NCBI GenBank assembly: GCA_943331005.2
Contig: CALQJX020000001.1
Coordinates: forward strand, 124,001 to 188,000
Reading direction: 5' to 3'
Origin: Bordetella parapertussis
Lineage (GTDB): Bacteria; Bacteroidota; Bacteroidia; Chitinophagales; Chitinophagaceae
DNA: 64,000 bases
Part shown: positions 1 through 8,825 of the stretch, in pieces
How positions within the stretch are numbered: the first letter of the stretch is position 1
Layout: each line of letters begins with the position of its first letter
The notes under the pieces: generated by a model
The model's database searches: none
What the model was told of the DNA's origin: nothing
The model's input: the letters and a program-made list of their open reading frames with translations, nothing else
Position numbers and translations under genes: made by a program

Positions 1-524
1 CTGCAGCCATGACACTGCCACTGGTAGCGCTGGCCATACTGTCTATAGTAGGCGGTTATGTAGGCTTACCATCGGTTATCAGTGAGCACAATGCGCTGGC
101 TGCTTACCTGAGCCCAGTAGTTAAGAATTTCGGCACACACCATTTGTCTCATGCCACAGAGTGGGGACTTATGGGTCTTTCGGTTGCCGTTTCTGTTATC
201 ATGATCATTGTTGCCTATGTAGTTAACCGCAAACCCGACTTCCGCGAAAGCACCGGTATTGCCAAACTGCTTGAGAATAAATGGTATATTGACGAAATAT
301 ACGATGCTGTTGTAGTGAAGCCACTGCAGGGTCTCTCATCCGTTCTCGACAAATTTGTAGAGAAGCAGGGTATAGACGGTATAGTGAATGGTGTGGGCAA
401 GACTGTACGCTGGGGCGGAGATCGCCTGCGTCTGTTGCAGACCGGTCAGGTAGGTTTCTATATCTTCATGATGGTGCTGAGCATGGTCATGCTGTTCGTT
501 ATCAGTTTCTTCTGGATAGGATAA
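1..524 (+). CDS. nuoL: NADH-quinone oxidoreductase subunit L, C-terminal part
   Basis: This is the 3' end of a gene that begins before the window; the reading frame is already open at base 3. NuoL is the large antiporter-like membrane subunit of respiratory complex I and takes part in proton pumping. Visible are a hydrophobic segment at the start, another near residues 55-70, a long hydrophilic and amphipathic stretch (the lateral-helix region of NuoL), and a final membrane anchor ending in the residues SFFWIG. The assignment rests on this layout and on nuoM and nuoN following in the usual order nuoL-nuoM-nuoN. The gap to nuoM is about 160 bases and holds no gene. Confidence 0.88.
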   Translation, partial: AAMTLPLVALAILSIVGGYVGLPSVISEHNALAAYLSPVVKNFGTHHLSHATEWGLMGLSVAVSVIMIIVAYVVNRKPDFRESTGIAKLLENKWYIDEIYDAVVVKPLQGLSSVLDKFVEKQGIDGIVNGVGKTVRWGGDRLRLLQTGQVGFYIFMMVLSMVMLFVISFFWIG

Positions 525-685
525 TTGCTTTATCCCCGTCCGGAAACAGATGTAGCTAAGTAAAGTAAAAAGGTATTTTAGTTTAAAATAAGTCAGTACG
601 AATTAACAATATGGTTCAACGCCCTGTTTTCAGCTAGCAATGGTTGTTTGCCGCTTATGCGGATGCAGGGGTTTTTGTTTTTTAT

Positions 686-2128
686 ATGATTTTGATATTA
701 CTTGTTCTCATTCCGCTGTTGTCAGGCATTATGTCCTTCGCCATAAAAGGCGACGGGGCCAAAACGCTGGGCGTTATCAGCTCCATGATCACCCTTGCGG
801 TATCTGCGTATGTTAGTGGCACCAATTATACTCAGGGCCTCGAGTACTCGCACGACTGGATCCCTATGCTGGGCACCAAATTTACATTGGTAGCCGATGG
901 TATGAGCAGTATGCTGTGCCTCCTTACCGGCATCGTTACCATGGTGGTTATGCTGTCGCAGGCCAATAAAGACGTAGAGAACCCGGGTGCATTCTATGGT
1001 CAGATGCTGCTGTCGCAGGCCGGCCTTATGGGTGTGTTCCTGGCTGCAGATGCACTGGTATTCTATGTGTTCTGGGAACTGGCGTTGATCCCTGTTTACT
1101 TCCTCTGCTCTCGCTGGGGTGGCGAAAAACGCATTGCAGTTACCTTCAAATTCTTCGTTTACACCTTCGTAGGTAGCCTTATGCTGCTTGCAGGTCTTAT
1201 CTATCTTGCTCTGCAGACACCCGGACAGGCCAGTTATGCCTGGGCCGATATCGTTCGTGCCGGTTCTTCACTGGCTCCTGCACAGCAGCAGGGTCTGTTC
1301 TGGCTCATCTTCATTGCATTTGCCATCAAGATGCCGATATTCCCTTTCCACACCTGGCAGCCCGATGCGTATGAACAGTCACCAACCCCGGTTACTATCA
1401 TCCTTAGTGCCCTTATGGTGAAGATGGGTCTGTTTGCAGTGCTGCGCTGGTTGCTGCCTGTATTACCTGCAGGTGTTGCCTACTGGTCTGGCACTGTAGT
1501 AGTGCTTTCTGTAATAGGCATCGTATACGCTTCTTTCATCGCCATCGTTCAGACCGATATCAAACGCCTGGTTGCCTATTCTTCTATTGCGCACATGGGT
1601 CTTATGAGTGCCGTAGCCTTTATGGGCAATGGTGTGGGTATGCACGGTATCATGGTGCAGATGTTCAACCACGGTATCAACATTACCGGTATGTGGCTTA
1701 TAGTGAGCATGATAGAGAACCGCTGGGGTACCCGCGACATGAACCGCCTGGGCGGCATGGCTACCGTGGCTCCTCGCATGGCTATAGCGCTTGTCATCAT
1801 TTCTTTTGCCAATATTGCGCTGCCACTTACCAACGGATTTATAGGTGAGTTCATGCTCTTCAACGGTCTTTTCACCGGCGATGGCAGTATGCCACACATA
1901 CTCACCATGGTCTTTGCCGGTCTCGGTGTAATACTCGGTGCAGTTTACACGCTTAATATGGTGCAGAAAACAGCTTTCGGCAATGTGACAGAGATGATCG
2001 TGAAGAAAGACCTCAGCATCAACGAATATGCAGCTATTGCTATCATCATATCTATTATTTTATTCCTCGGTGTGTATCCAAAACCATTACTGGATCTCAC
2101 TGCTGGCATGATAGGAACAGCGCAGTAA
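686..2128 (+). CDS. nuoM: NADH-quinone oxidoreductase subunit M
   Basis: NuoM is one of the three antiporter-like proton-translocating subunits in the membrane arm of complex I. The 480-residue protein is hydrophobic throughout, with about 14 membrane segments. Key family features are visible: FWELALIPVYFL with the conserved membrane Glu, and the HTWQPDAYEQSPTPV loop followed by ALMVKMG with the conserved channel Lys. I chose the ATG at 686, which gives the usual start MILILLVLIPLLSG; an in-frame TTG at 644 would add 14 residues and looks less likely. It sits between nuoL and nuoN in one operon. Confidence 0.93.
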   Translation: MILILLVLIPLLSGIMSFAIKGDGAKTLGVISSMITLAVSAYVSGTNYTQGLEYSHDWIPMLGTKFTLVADGMSSMLCLLTGIVTMVVMLSQANKDVENPGAFYGQMLLSQAGLMGVFLAADALVFYVFWELALIPVYFLCSRWGGEKRIAVTFKFFVYTFVGSLMLLAGLIYLALQTPGQASYAWADIVRAGSSLAPAQQQGLFWLIFIAFAIKMPIFPFHTWQPDAYEQSPTPVTIILSALMVKMGLFAVLRWLLPVLPAGVAYWSGTVVVLSVIGIVYASFIAIVQTDIKRLVAYSSIAHMGLMSAVAFMGNGVGMHGIMVQMFNHGINITGMWLIVSMIENRWGTRDMNRLGGMATVAPRMAIALVIISFANIALPLTNGFIGEFMLFNGLFTGDGSMPHILTMVFAGLGVILGAVYTLNMVQKTAFGNVTEMIVKKDLSINEYAAIAIIISIILFLGVYPKPLLDLTAGMIGTAQ

Positions 2129-2252
2129 GTAAGTCAGGTACACAATATTTTGAAAATTTAACCAAAAAGATCTGTCTGTTTCACGCATTGCAGCGTTGGT
2201 AACAACAAAAAGTGCACAGGCAGCAGAACTTAAGAATATTTGAATTAGCGAC

Positions 2253-3638
2253 ATGAAAGCTATTATTGCTACAACAGTTTTTGGTATCATTATGATGTTC
2301 TCCGGCGTTATGCTGAAGGACAGGAAGAGCATTGCAGCTATTGCAGCCGTACTTTTTGCGGCATTGCTCGGCATAAACATCTGGGACCTCATGTCCACCT
2401 CGCCGGAAGCTACCGACAATCTTTTCTTCAATAAAATGCTGCGCATAGACCACTATTCGCTGTGGTTCAACACGGTGATGACCGGTGCTTCTCTGCTCTA
2501 TGTGCTGCTTATGTCCAAAGAGATACAGCGTGTGGGTGCGCATGTTGCCGAGTATTTTGCCCTGCTGTTCTTCATCCTCTGCGGTCTGTACCTCCTTGCT
2601 ACTTACAATAACCTGCTTATGATGTTCATAGGCATAGAGATCATGTCTATACCACAGTATATACTGGCAGGCAGCGACAAAAAGAACCTCAAAAGCAGTG
2701 AAGCCTCGCTCAAGTACTTCCTGATGGGCTCTTTCTCTACAGGCATACAGCTCATGGGTATAGCCCTGCTCTATGGTGCAGCCCGTAGCTTCAATATTAC
2801 CGAGATAGCTGCAGTAATGCAGACAAATGCCCTCAATCCGCTGGCACTTGCAGGCATCATGTTCATCATCATTGCCCTGTCATTCAAGGTTTCTGCTGCC
2901 CCTATGCACATGTGGACACCAGACGTTTATGACGGCTCTCCTACACCATTTACCGCCTATATGGCCACTGTGGTAAAGGCAGGTGTGTTCTTTGCCTTCC
3001 TGCGCCTGTTCATGGTATCTTTCAGCACCATCAGCGAACATTGGACCATGGTAATTGCCATCATCACTGCAGCTACCCTGCTGGTGGGCAACGTTACCGC
3101 AGTCTTCCAGCAGAGCGTAAAACGTATGCTTGCCTACTCATCTATAGCACAGGCAGGCTTCATGCTGTTTGCTGTACTGGCTGTCAATAAATTTGCTTCA
3201 GAGGGAATCATCATCTATGCTATGGCATATACTGTGGCCACTATAGGTATCTTCTCTGTACTCGTAAAACTCAAAGACTTCACTTACGATGGCTTCAACG
3301 GTCTTGCCAAAAGCGAGCCGCTGCTTGCCTTCACTGCATCTATATTCCTGTTCTCTCTGGCAGGTATACCACTCACTGGCGGCTTCATGGCCAAGTACTA
3401 TGTGCTGGTAGCAGTAGTGCAGCAAGGCCACCTGATGTGGCTGGTAATCTTTGCACTGCTTATGGCCGCTATCAGCGTATATTACTACTTCCGCGTCATC
3501 ATGGCTATGTACTTCAAACCAGGCACACCAGAGATGAACTCACCCGTAACCGACGGCGACAAAGCACTGCTTATCGTTACCTGCATACTGGTTATCCTGC
3601 TTGGCGTAGCTCCCCAGCTATTCCTCAACAACATCTGA
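2253..3638 (+). CDS. nuoN: NADH-quinone oxidoreductase subunit N
   Basis: NuoN is the third antiporter-like subunit of complex I and the last gene of the operon. The 461-residue protein is a chain of membrane helices. The family signature lies in HMWTPDVYDGSPTPF followed by the Lys in MATVVKAG, and a further conserved Lys sits in the SVKRMLAYSSIAQAG segment. It starts at ATG 2253, about 125 bases after nuoM. It is followed by a strong rho-independent terminator, so it closes the operon. Confidence 0.93.
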   Translation: MKAIIATTVFGIIMMFSGVMLKDRKSIAAIAAVLFAALLGINIWDLMSTSPEATDNLFFNKMLRIDHYSLWFNTVMTGASLLYVLLMSKEIQRVGAHVAEYFALLFFILCGLYLLATYNNLLMMFIGIEIMSIPQYILAGSDKKNLKSSEASLKYFLMGSFSTGIQLMGIALLYGAARSFNITEIAAVMQTNALNPLALAGIMFIIIALSFKVSAAPMHMWTPDVYDGSPTPFTAYMATVVKAGVFFAFLRLFMVSFSTISEHWTMVIAIITAATLLVGNVTAVFQQSVKRMLAYSSIAQAGFMLFAVLAVNKFASEGIIIYAMAYTVATIGIFSVLVKLKDFTYDGFNGLAKSEPLLAFTASIFLFSLAGIPLTGGFMAKYYVLVAVVQQGHLMWLVIFALLMAAISVYYYFRVIMAMYFKPGTPEMNSPVTDGDKALLIVTCILVILLGVAPQLFLNNI

Positions 3639-3665
3639 TCTGCAATACCATAATAATATTCAGCA

Positions 3666-3700
3666 ACAAGGCTCACCAACTGGTGAGCCTTGTTTTTTTT
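3666..3700 (+). terminator. Rho-independent terminator of the nuo operon
   Basis: A perfect 13-bp inverted repeat (ACAAGGCTCACCA, with its complement at 3681-3693) and a very short loop are followed by a run of T to 3700. It lies 28 bases after the nuoN stop codon. Confidence 0.9.
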
Positions 3701-3756
3701 ATTTGGGCCTGCATGTGGACTGTATTCATTTATCATGGGCTGTGTTTGCTACAGCA

Positions 3757-3790
3757 CAAGTGTGGCACAATGCTAATTGTGCCACACTTG
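3757..3790. repeat. REP-like palindrome upstream of the RAYT gene
   Basis: This is a perfect inverted repeat with 15-bp arms (CAAGTGTGGCACAAT) and the 4-base loop GCTA. It has no T-run and is not placed as a terminator. A closely related palindrome with the same outer 12 bases, CAAGTGTGGCAC, lies on the other side of the transposase gene at 4483-4518. RAYT enzymes are known to act on such REP hairpins, so this is probably a REP element of the local family. Confidence 0.8.
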
Positions 3791-3833
3791 CAACGCTTCT
3801 TTGGTGTTTTTACATTTCTTCCTAAATTAGGGT

Positions 3834-4422
3834 ATGGATTTTTGTTGCAAACAATGTATACCATATCTACAATAGGGGGAACAACCGTCAGACTATATTC
3901 CTCAAGGAGCGGAACTATATATATTTCCTGGAAAAAGTAAGAAAATACATTAGCCCACAATGCGATATACTTGCATGGGTGCTGATGCCCAATCACTTTC
4001 ATTTTCTCATACATGCCAACGAGGCCACAACGCAAATGATAGGCACAACAATTAAACGTAGTGCATTAAGCGAAGGTTTCCGATTACTCCTGAGCTCCTA
4101 TTCAAAAGGCATCAACAAGCAAGAAGGATTCTCTGGTAATCTTATCAAGCAAAACACCCGTTCTAAATGTGTTTACAATGCTGTTGAAGATACAGTCAAT
4201 TACACAGGCACCTGCTTTACATACATTCACCAGAACCCGGTCAGGGCCGGGCTTGTTGACGAGATGGATAAATGGGAATATTCATCTTACAAAGACTACG
4301 CACGTCTAAGAAATGGCGACTTATGCAACCTGGAATTAGCCGCAAGATTAATGGACAGCTCCATTTTGCATACTAAAGCCACCAGAATAATAGGCGAAGA
4401 TGGACTTAAAAATATTTGGTAG
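3834..4422 (+). pseudogene. RAYT (REP-associated tyrosine transposase, Y1 family) with a frameshift in its first codons
   Basis: The protein carries the HUH nuclease motif in MPNHFHFLI and the catalytic Tyr region YIHQNPVRAGLV, the hallmarks of IS200-like RAYT enzymes that cut REP hairpins in single-stranded DNA. The frame is open from 3826, and the expected N-terminus (NNVYHIYNRGNNRQTIF) is readable, but no ATG, GTG or TTG lies in that frame before GTG 3979. An ATG at 3834 reads M-D-F and then enters the wrong frame at a run of five T (3839-3843). With one T fewer it would read M-D-F-V-A-N-N-V-Y-H-I-Y, giving a normal protein of about 195 residues. This could be a true inactivating indel, slippage at the T-run, or a sequencing error. 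Translation from GTG 3979 would keep the HUH motif but lose the first domain strand. Confidence 0.8.
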
Positions 4423-4482
4423 CATACGGATAAATAAAACACCACAATAATAGAGCATCGCAATAAAGGGAAAGAAGCCCGG

Positions 4483-4518
4483 CAAGTGTGGCACACCTCC
4501 AAAGGTGTCCCACACTTG
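4483..4518. repeat. REP-like palindrome downstream of the RAYT gene
   Basis: This is an inverted repeat with 16-bp arms (CAAGTGTGGCACACCT against its complement, one mismatch) and the 4-base loop CCAA. The outer 12 bases of each arm match the palindrome at 3757-3790 apart from that mismatch, while the inner bases differ, as expected for members of one REP family. A short outer inverted repeat, AGCCC (4476-4480) and GGGCT (4525-4529), extends it. Confidence 0.78.
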
Positions 4519-4756
4519 TGCGTGGGCTAACAATCCGAGTCGAAATTAAATAAAGGAAAATATCAATTTGCGAACATATCGGTATTGTGTCTTTTCAAGA
4601 ATATTCTATCTGGCAGGAACTTATCAGGTAAAATCATCTCTTATCCTTCATAATCAAGGAAGTTCTGCTGGATACTCATAGTAACCCGCTTACCTTTTAA
4701 TTTCTTTGAAATCCTGACCTTATAAGTACATAAATAATAGAAAAGATGTTATAGAT
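4519..4756. other. A+T-rich spacer between the RAYT element and the helicase gene
   Basis: No convincing gene is present. On the minus strand a short open stretch at 4641-4748 ends with the peptide MSIQQNFLDYEG (ATG at 4679). It follows the helicase stop in a different frame and may be the tail of a lost gene or chance. Confidence 0.4.
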
Positions 4757-7700
4757 CTAACTTGCAGACATTTTCGCAGAATCCCTCCAAATATATTGTG
4801 GAATAGGTTCCTTCAACTCCCAAGTGATGCTCATTGGCTTTTCATTATAATGCTTTAAGTATTTTACATTGCCAAGAAAAACGTATCCCATAGTATTACC
4901 AAACTCGTCTTGATTTCGTTCTCTTACAAAAAGTAAAATATTCTTACCTGTCTCATTCTGCTTAATGTATGCTAGTCCCACTCCTGTATCTGACCTAGCA
5001 GAATTTTGAGATTGCCAATGAAATAGCTTTTCACTTATTGCGTAATCATCATAAAGAGTAGTTGGAGAGTACTCCTTTTCTGACTTTTCTAATGTAACAA
5101 ATAGTATTTCAGTATTCTTATTGTAAATATTGATAACACCAGCCTGAGATACTTGTTTCTTTTGAAAGGTATGATAACCAAATGCCGCACATATTTGCTC
5201 TCTTGTATACCTTCCATAAACCTTTAATGGCATAGCATACTCCAATGAAATATCTTTCTCAATGAAATCTACTTTATCTATTAATATACTCAATACATCT
5301 ACTATCTCACTAACCATTACTGCGTTCTGACCTATAGCCCTTATACTTTCATTAATAGACTCAAATCCTCCCATATCTTGCCAAACATCATAGTGCAGCA
5401 TCAAACACATTGACTTCTCAATTTCATTAAATTGATCAAATTCAATATTAAAATTTCTATTCGCTAATGAAAGTATAAATGAAAAATAGGACAACGAATT
5501 AGACTGCAACCACTTTTTAGATATTGCTCTAGTGATTTCCGATTCAGTTATTGAAGAAAAATCGGATCTGACACCCGCATCAACACAAAGCCTATTCCAA
5601 TTGTCCTTTTTGTATATCAACTGAACGGGAATTTGCAAATCGTCAGTGAAATTCTTGATAGTAAGCGGTTTGTCTATATTGTTCTTATAGCTGCGAATCT
5701 TTTCTAACAACTGTTTCCTCTGAGGGTTAATCGCATTCTTAATATTACTGAGGATGTACTCCTTTGCTTTTTTCTCTAATACAATAGAACAATTTAGAGG
5801 TAGATGAGGGAAATCATCTTCTACCTCCTTACTAGTAGTCGTGTTTGTCTTTCCTATAAGTGCTCTGAATTTCTTCTCAAAATCATACTCGGCTCTAGAA
5901 TTACCCACAAAATCAAGTACTGTCAAACATTCCTTGCCATTTGCTTTTCTTAATCCTCTACCCAACTGTTGTAGGAATATGGTCAAGCTCTCTGTAGGCC
6001 TTAGGAACAATACAGTATCTACCTCTGGAATATCAACACCCTCATTAAAAATATCAACAACGAAAAGATAATTAACCTCACCAGACAGTAGTTTTAAACG
6101 GATATCCTCTCTCCTTGCACTGTTTTCACTAGTTAAATATTCAGCCTTCAACCCTGCTACTGTGAAACTTTCTGCCATGTACTTAGCATGTTCTTGAGAT
6201 ACACAAAAACCCAATGCCTTTACATCATTGATATCTGTCAAATACTTGTCCATATTTGACAATATCTCACTCAATCTCTGTTTGTTATTGATATAAAGAT
6301 CTGTAAGTTCACTTTGTACATACTTACCTCGCTCCCATTTTGCTTTGGATAGATCTATACTATCTGAAATTCCAAAATACTGGAACGGGCACAATAATTC
6401 TCTATTTAGCGCTTCCGGTAATCTTATTTCAGCGGCAACAACATCACAGAAATCAGAAAGGATATTTTCATTGTCCATTCGTTCTGGCGTTGCAGTCAAC
6501 CCCAAAAGTATTCTCGGCTTAAACTTATCAAGCACAGGCCTGTAACTTTTCGCTGCAATGTGATGCACTTCATCTATTACCACATAATCATAGTAATCTG
6601 AAGATAGTTGTATGCTTTGTAATTGATTGTTCAAACTTTGCACTGAAGCAAAAACAGCGTCATGCCTCGTAGGAACCAAGCCATCAACCCATAATTCTCC
6701 AAAATTACCATCCTTCAAAATGCCTCTGAATGTTGCCATTGCTTGCTCTAGGATTTCTTTCCTATGTGCAACAAACAATAGCCTTGCCCTAGGATTACTT
6801 TCTTTGAAACTTTTGTAATCAAACGCAGCAATTACTGTTTTTCCTGTTCCGGTAGCAGCAACAATTAAGTTCCGATATCTGTAGTGTATACTTCTTTCTG
6901 CTACTAATTTCTCCAGTATTTCTTTCTGATAATGAAATGGTGTAAGATCAAAAAAAGCAATTCTTTGCTCATTGCTACTAGATGCCCTTTGTTGTTGTAA
7001 GGAATACTTTAATTTTTGAACATCACGCTTGTCATCATAATATTCAAAACTATCATCCAACCAATAAGACTCGAATGTATCTTTAAACTTCTTTATTATA
7101 TGACTAATTTCTTTTGTGGTAACCTTTAGGTTCCATTCCAGACCATTTGTGATTGCTGATCTGGAAAGATTTGAGGAGCCAATATAACCTGTATGAAAGC
7201 CTGTGTCTCTCAAAAAAAGGTAGGCTTTCGCGTGCAATCGCTCACTTTGAGTATTATATGAAACCTTAACTTCTGTATTCTTCAGATTAGATAGGTATTG
7301 TACTGCTTTCAAATCAGTAGCACCCATATAAGAAGATGTAATCACCTTCAACCTTCCCCCGTTATTTGTGAAATCTTCCAGATCTTTTTGGAAGACTCTT
7401 ATCCCTCCATACTTTATAAATGAAACTAAAAAACAAATTTCATCTGCAGACCTAATCTCCTTTTTTAGTTCACTCTCTAGAGATATGTTTCTATTATTTC
7501 CACCTATAAATAATTCACTTTGTGTGAAACGAGTATAAGGTGTTATCTGATTTATATGGTTATCAAGGTCTACAAAATCATTATCTAATCTTGAGAAAAT
7601 GGCGGTTAATACTTTACCTTGAATCTCTACTATATCATCATTAAAGTCAGTAGTTTTCAGTTCTTGATTCAAAAGATTAATTATCCTATTGGAAATCTCA

Positions 7701-7903
7701 ATCTGCTTTTCAATTTTGTTTTCATCCTTTATCGTTGCTAATGCAACTTGAATTACATCGCTTAAATATTTACTAAGAAACCGAGCTGCCTCTTCTTTAT
7801 CTAGTATGGTTTCCTTAATGTAATATTTATTAGTGTCGAAATCCTCGAGCTTTTTGGCTACTAGATTGTTGATCAGTTGTTCGTACAATCCTAATTTAAG
7901 CAT
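4757..7903 (-). CDS. PLD-nuclease / superfamily 2 helicase / DUF3427 protein
   Basis: This 1048-residue protein has three parts. Residues about 120-290 form a phospholipase D-like nuclease domain with one HKD motif (HAKAYLFLRD, His224) and the trailing GSSNLSRSA. Residues about 320-670 are an SF2 helicase core with TGTGKT at 351-356, DEVHH at 444-448, LTATPER at 469-475 and the motif VI segment QQLGRGLRK. The C-terminal 370 residues match the DUF3427 region seen with such helicases. It should be an ATP-driven nucleic-acid translocase joined to a nuclease. Its ATG overlaps the end of the NUDIX gene by 8 bases, so the two are translated together. The coding sequence is clearly richer in A+T than its neighbours, which suggests horizontal transfer. 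A defence role is plausible but inferred; I cannot match it to a named system. Confidence 0.85.
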   Translation of the reverse strand: MLKLGLYEQLINNLVAKKLEDFDTNKYYIKETILDKEEAARFLSKYLSDVIQVALATIKDENKIEKQIEISNRIINLLNQELKTTDFNDDIVEIQGKVLTAIFSRLDNDFVDLDNHINQITPYTRFTQSELFIGGNNRNISLESELKKEIRSADEICFLVSFIKYGGIRVFQKDLEDFTNNGGRLKVITSSYMGATDLKAVQYLSNLKNTEVKVSYNTQSERLHAKAYLFLRDTGFHTGYIGSSNLSRSAITNGLEWNLKVTTKEISHIIKKFKDTFESYWLDDSFEYYDDKRDVQKLKYSLQQQRASSSNEQRIAFFDLTPFHYQKEILEKLVAERSIHYRYRNLIVAATGTGKTVIAAFDYKSFKESNPRARLLFVAHRKEILEQAMATFRGILKDGNFGELWVDGLVPTRHDAVFASVQSLNNQLQSIQLSSDYYDYVVIDEVHHIAAKSYRPVLDKFKPRILLGLTATPERMDNENILSDFCDVVAAEIRLPEALNRELLCPFQYFGISDSIDLSKAKWERGKYVQSELTDLYINNKQRLSEILSNMDKYLTDINDVKALGFCVSQEHAKYMAESFTVAGLKAEYLTSENSARREDIRLKLLSGEVNYLFVVDIFNEGVDIPEVDTVLFLRPTESLTIFLQQLGRGLRKANGKECLTVLDFVGNSRAEYDFEKKFRALIGKTNTTTSKEVEDDFPHLPLNCSIVLEKKAKEYILSNIKNAINPQRKQLLEKIRSYKNNIDKPLTIKNFTDDLQIPVQLIYKKDNWNRLCVDAGVRSDFSSITESEITRAISKKWLQSNSLSYFSFILSLANRNFNIEFDQFNEIEKSMCLMLHYDVWQDMGGFESINESIRAIGQNAVMVSEIVDVLSILIDKVDFIEKDISLEYAMPLKVYGRYTREQICAAFGYHTFQKKQVSQAGVINIYNKNTEILFVTLEKSEKEYSPTTLYDDYAISEKLFHWQSQNSARSDTGVGLAYIKQNETGKNILLFVRERNQDEFGNTMGYVFLGNVKYLKHYNEKPMSITWELKEPIPQYIWRDSAKMSAS

Positions 7904-8300
7904 ACTTTGTTTTCATTAAATCGTGTAGTATAGGTATATCTGCAGGAGCCCAATCCAATTGCTCCAATTCTTTACTTATAAACCATCTTGCATCTTTGTG
8001 CTCCGATAATATTAGTTGACCTTCTTTAAACTGAGTCACAAAAGGAATCAGATTTATTGAAAAACTATCATAATCAAAAAAGGAATCATTCAACTTGTCT
8101 ATTATGACCACATCAATATTCAATTCTTCCTTTAGTTCCCTCAAAATACAATCTTCAGCTGATTCGTTTTCCATCAATTTGCCTCCTGGAAACTCCCATT
8201 TCAAAGGAAGAGACATCTTCTCACTTCTCTGAGCGGCTAATATCTTGCCTTCATTCAAGATTATTGCACATGCAACATTTATATGCTTCTTTACTTCCAT
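7896..8300 (-). CDS. NUDIX hydrolase, MutT-like
   Basis: This 134-residue protein carries the Nudix box at residues about 39-61 (GGKLMENESAED followed by RELKEEL), which binds the metal for pyrophosphate hydrolysis of nucleoside diphosphate-linked substrates. The start NVACAIILNEGKILAAQRS and the KWEFPGGK segment are typical of the MutT / 8-oxo-dGTP or CTP pyrophosphohydrolase group; the Gly that usually follows EEL is Asn here. Its stop overlaps the start of the helicase gene by 8 bases. That tight coupling argues that the hydrolase works with the helicase-nuclease, for example by changing or sensing the nucleotide pool, but the substrate cannot be read from sequence. Confidence 0.88.
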   Translation of the reverse strand: MEVKKHINVACAIILNEGKILAAQRSEKMSLPLKWEFPGGKLMENESAEDCILRELKEELNIDVVIIDKLNDSFFDYDSFSINLIPFVTQFKEGQLILSEHKDARWFISKELEQLDWAPADIPILHDLMKTKYA

Positions 8301-8372
8301 AAAAGAACCGATTGCGTATTGCTTTGCAAACTACTTCTTTTTACCATTCCATTAAATACTACTTATTATTTT

Positions 8373-8549
8373 CTACTCTTCTACCACTACAAACTCATAA
8401 CCACAACTACTATTGAGGCAGGTATGTATTTCACTATACTCGTGAAATGAAGTGTACTCGGAAAACTTTGTTCTACTACCACAAAGGCCACAGGTTGTGG
8501 GCTGATCGGTAATTAAGTAAATATCTTTTGCTACTTCTGATAAAGTCAT
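8373..8549 (-). CDS. Small putative zinc-ribbon protein
   Basis: This is a 58-residue protein if the ATG at 8549 is used; an upstream in-frame start at 8597 would run into the yidD end and is less likely. Two cysteine pairs, CGLCG and CLNSSCGYEF, are spaced as in a zinc ribbon. It has no membrane segment and no enzyme motif. It shares the low G+C content of the helicase/NUDIX island and points the same way, separated from the NUDIX gene by 72 bases, so it could be read into that unit. Function unknown. Confidence 0.6.
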   Translation of the reverse strand: MTLSEVAKDIYLITDQPTTCGLCGSRTKFSEYTSFHEYSEIHTCLNSSCGYEFVVVEE

Positions 8550-8593
8550 GATCAAAAATAGCCTACAAGATTGGGTTGTAATTTGCTTTAAAG

Positions 8594-8815
8594 TCACGGC
8601 ACCGGGTCATACCCATGTCCGCCCCAGGGATGGCAGCGGCCGAAGCGTTTGATGGTGAGCCAGCCTCCCTTGAAGGGGCCATGCTTTTTTATGGCTTCCA
8701 TACCATAGGCGCTACAGGTAGGTGTGTAGCGGCAGCGGGCACCCAGCAGCGGCGATATGGCCAGCTGATAAAAGCGGATGAGCGCGGTAAATAATATGGT
8801 AAGCAGCCTTTTCAC
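8594..8815 (-). CDS. yidD: Membrane protein insertion efficiency factor YidD
   Basis: YidD assists YidC-dependent insertion of proteins into the inner membrane. The family core is clear: an amphipathic N-terminus, then [28 protein letters not shown] with its paired cysteines, KHG and [14 protein letters not shown] at the end. GTG 8815 gives 73 residues starting VKRLLTILF, the usual beginning, and falls after the rnpA stop. ATG 8845 would add ten residues and overlap rnpA by 20 bases. It follows rnpA and rpmH in the classic order. Confidence 0.92.
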   Translation of the reverse strand: MKRLLTILFTALIRFYQLAISPLLGARCRYTPTCSAYGMEAIKKHGPFKGGWLTIKRFGRCHPWGGHGYDPVP

Positions 8816-8825
8816 AGTAGTGTGT

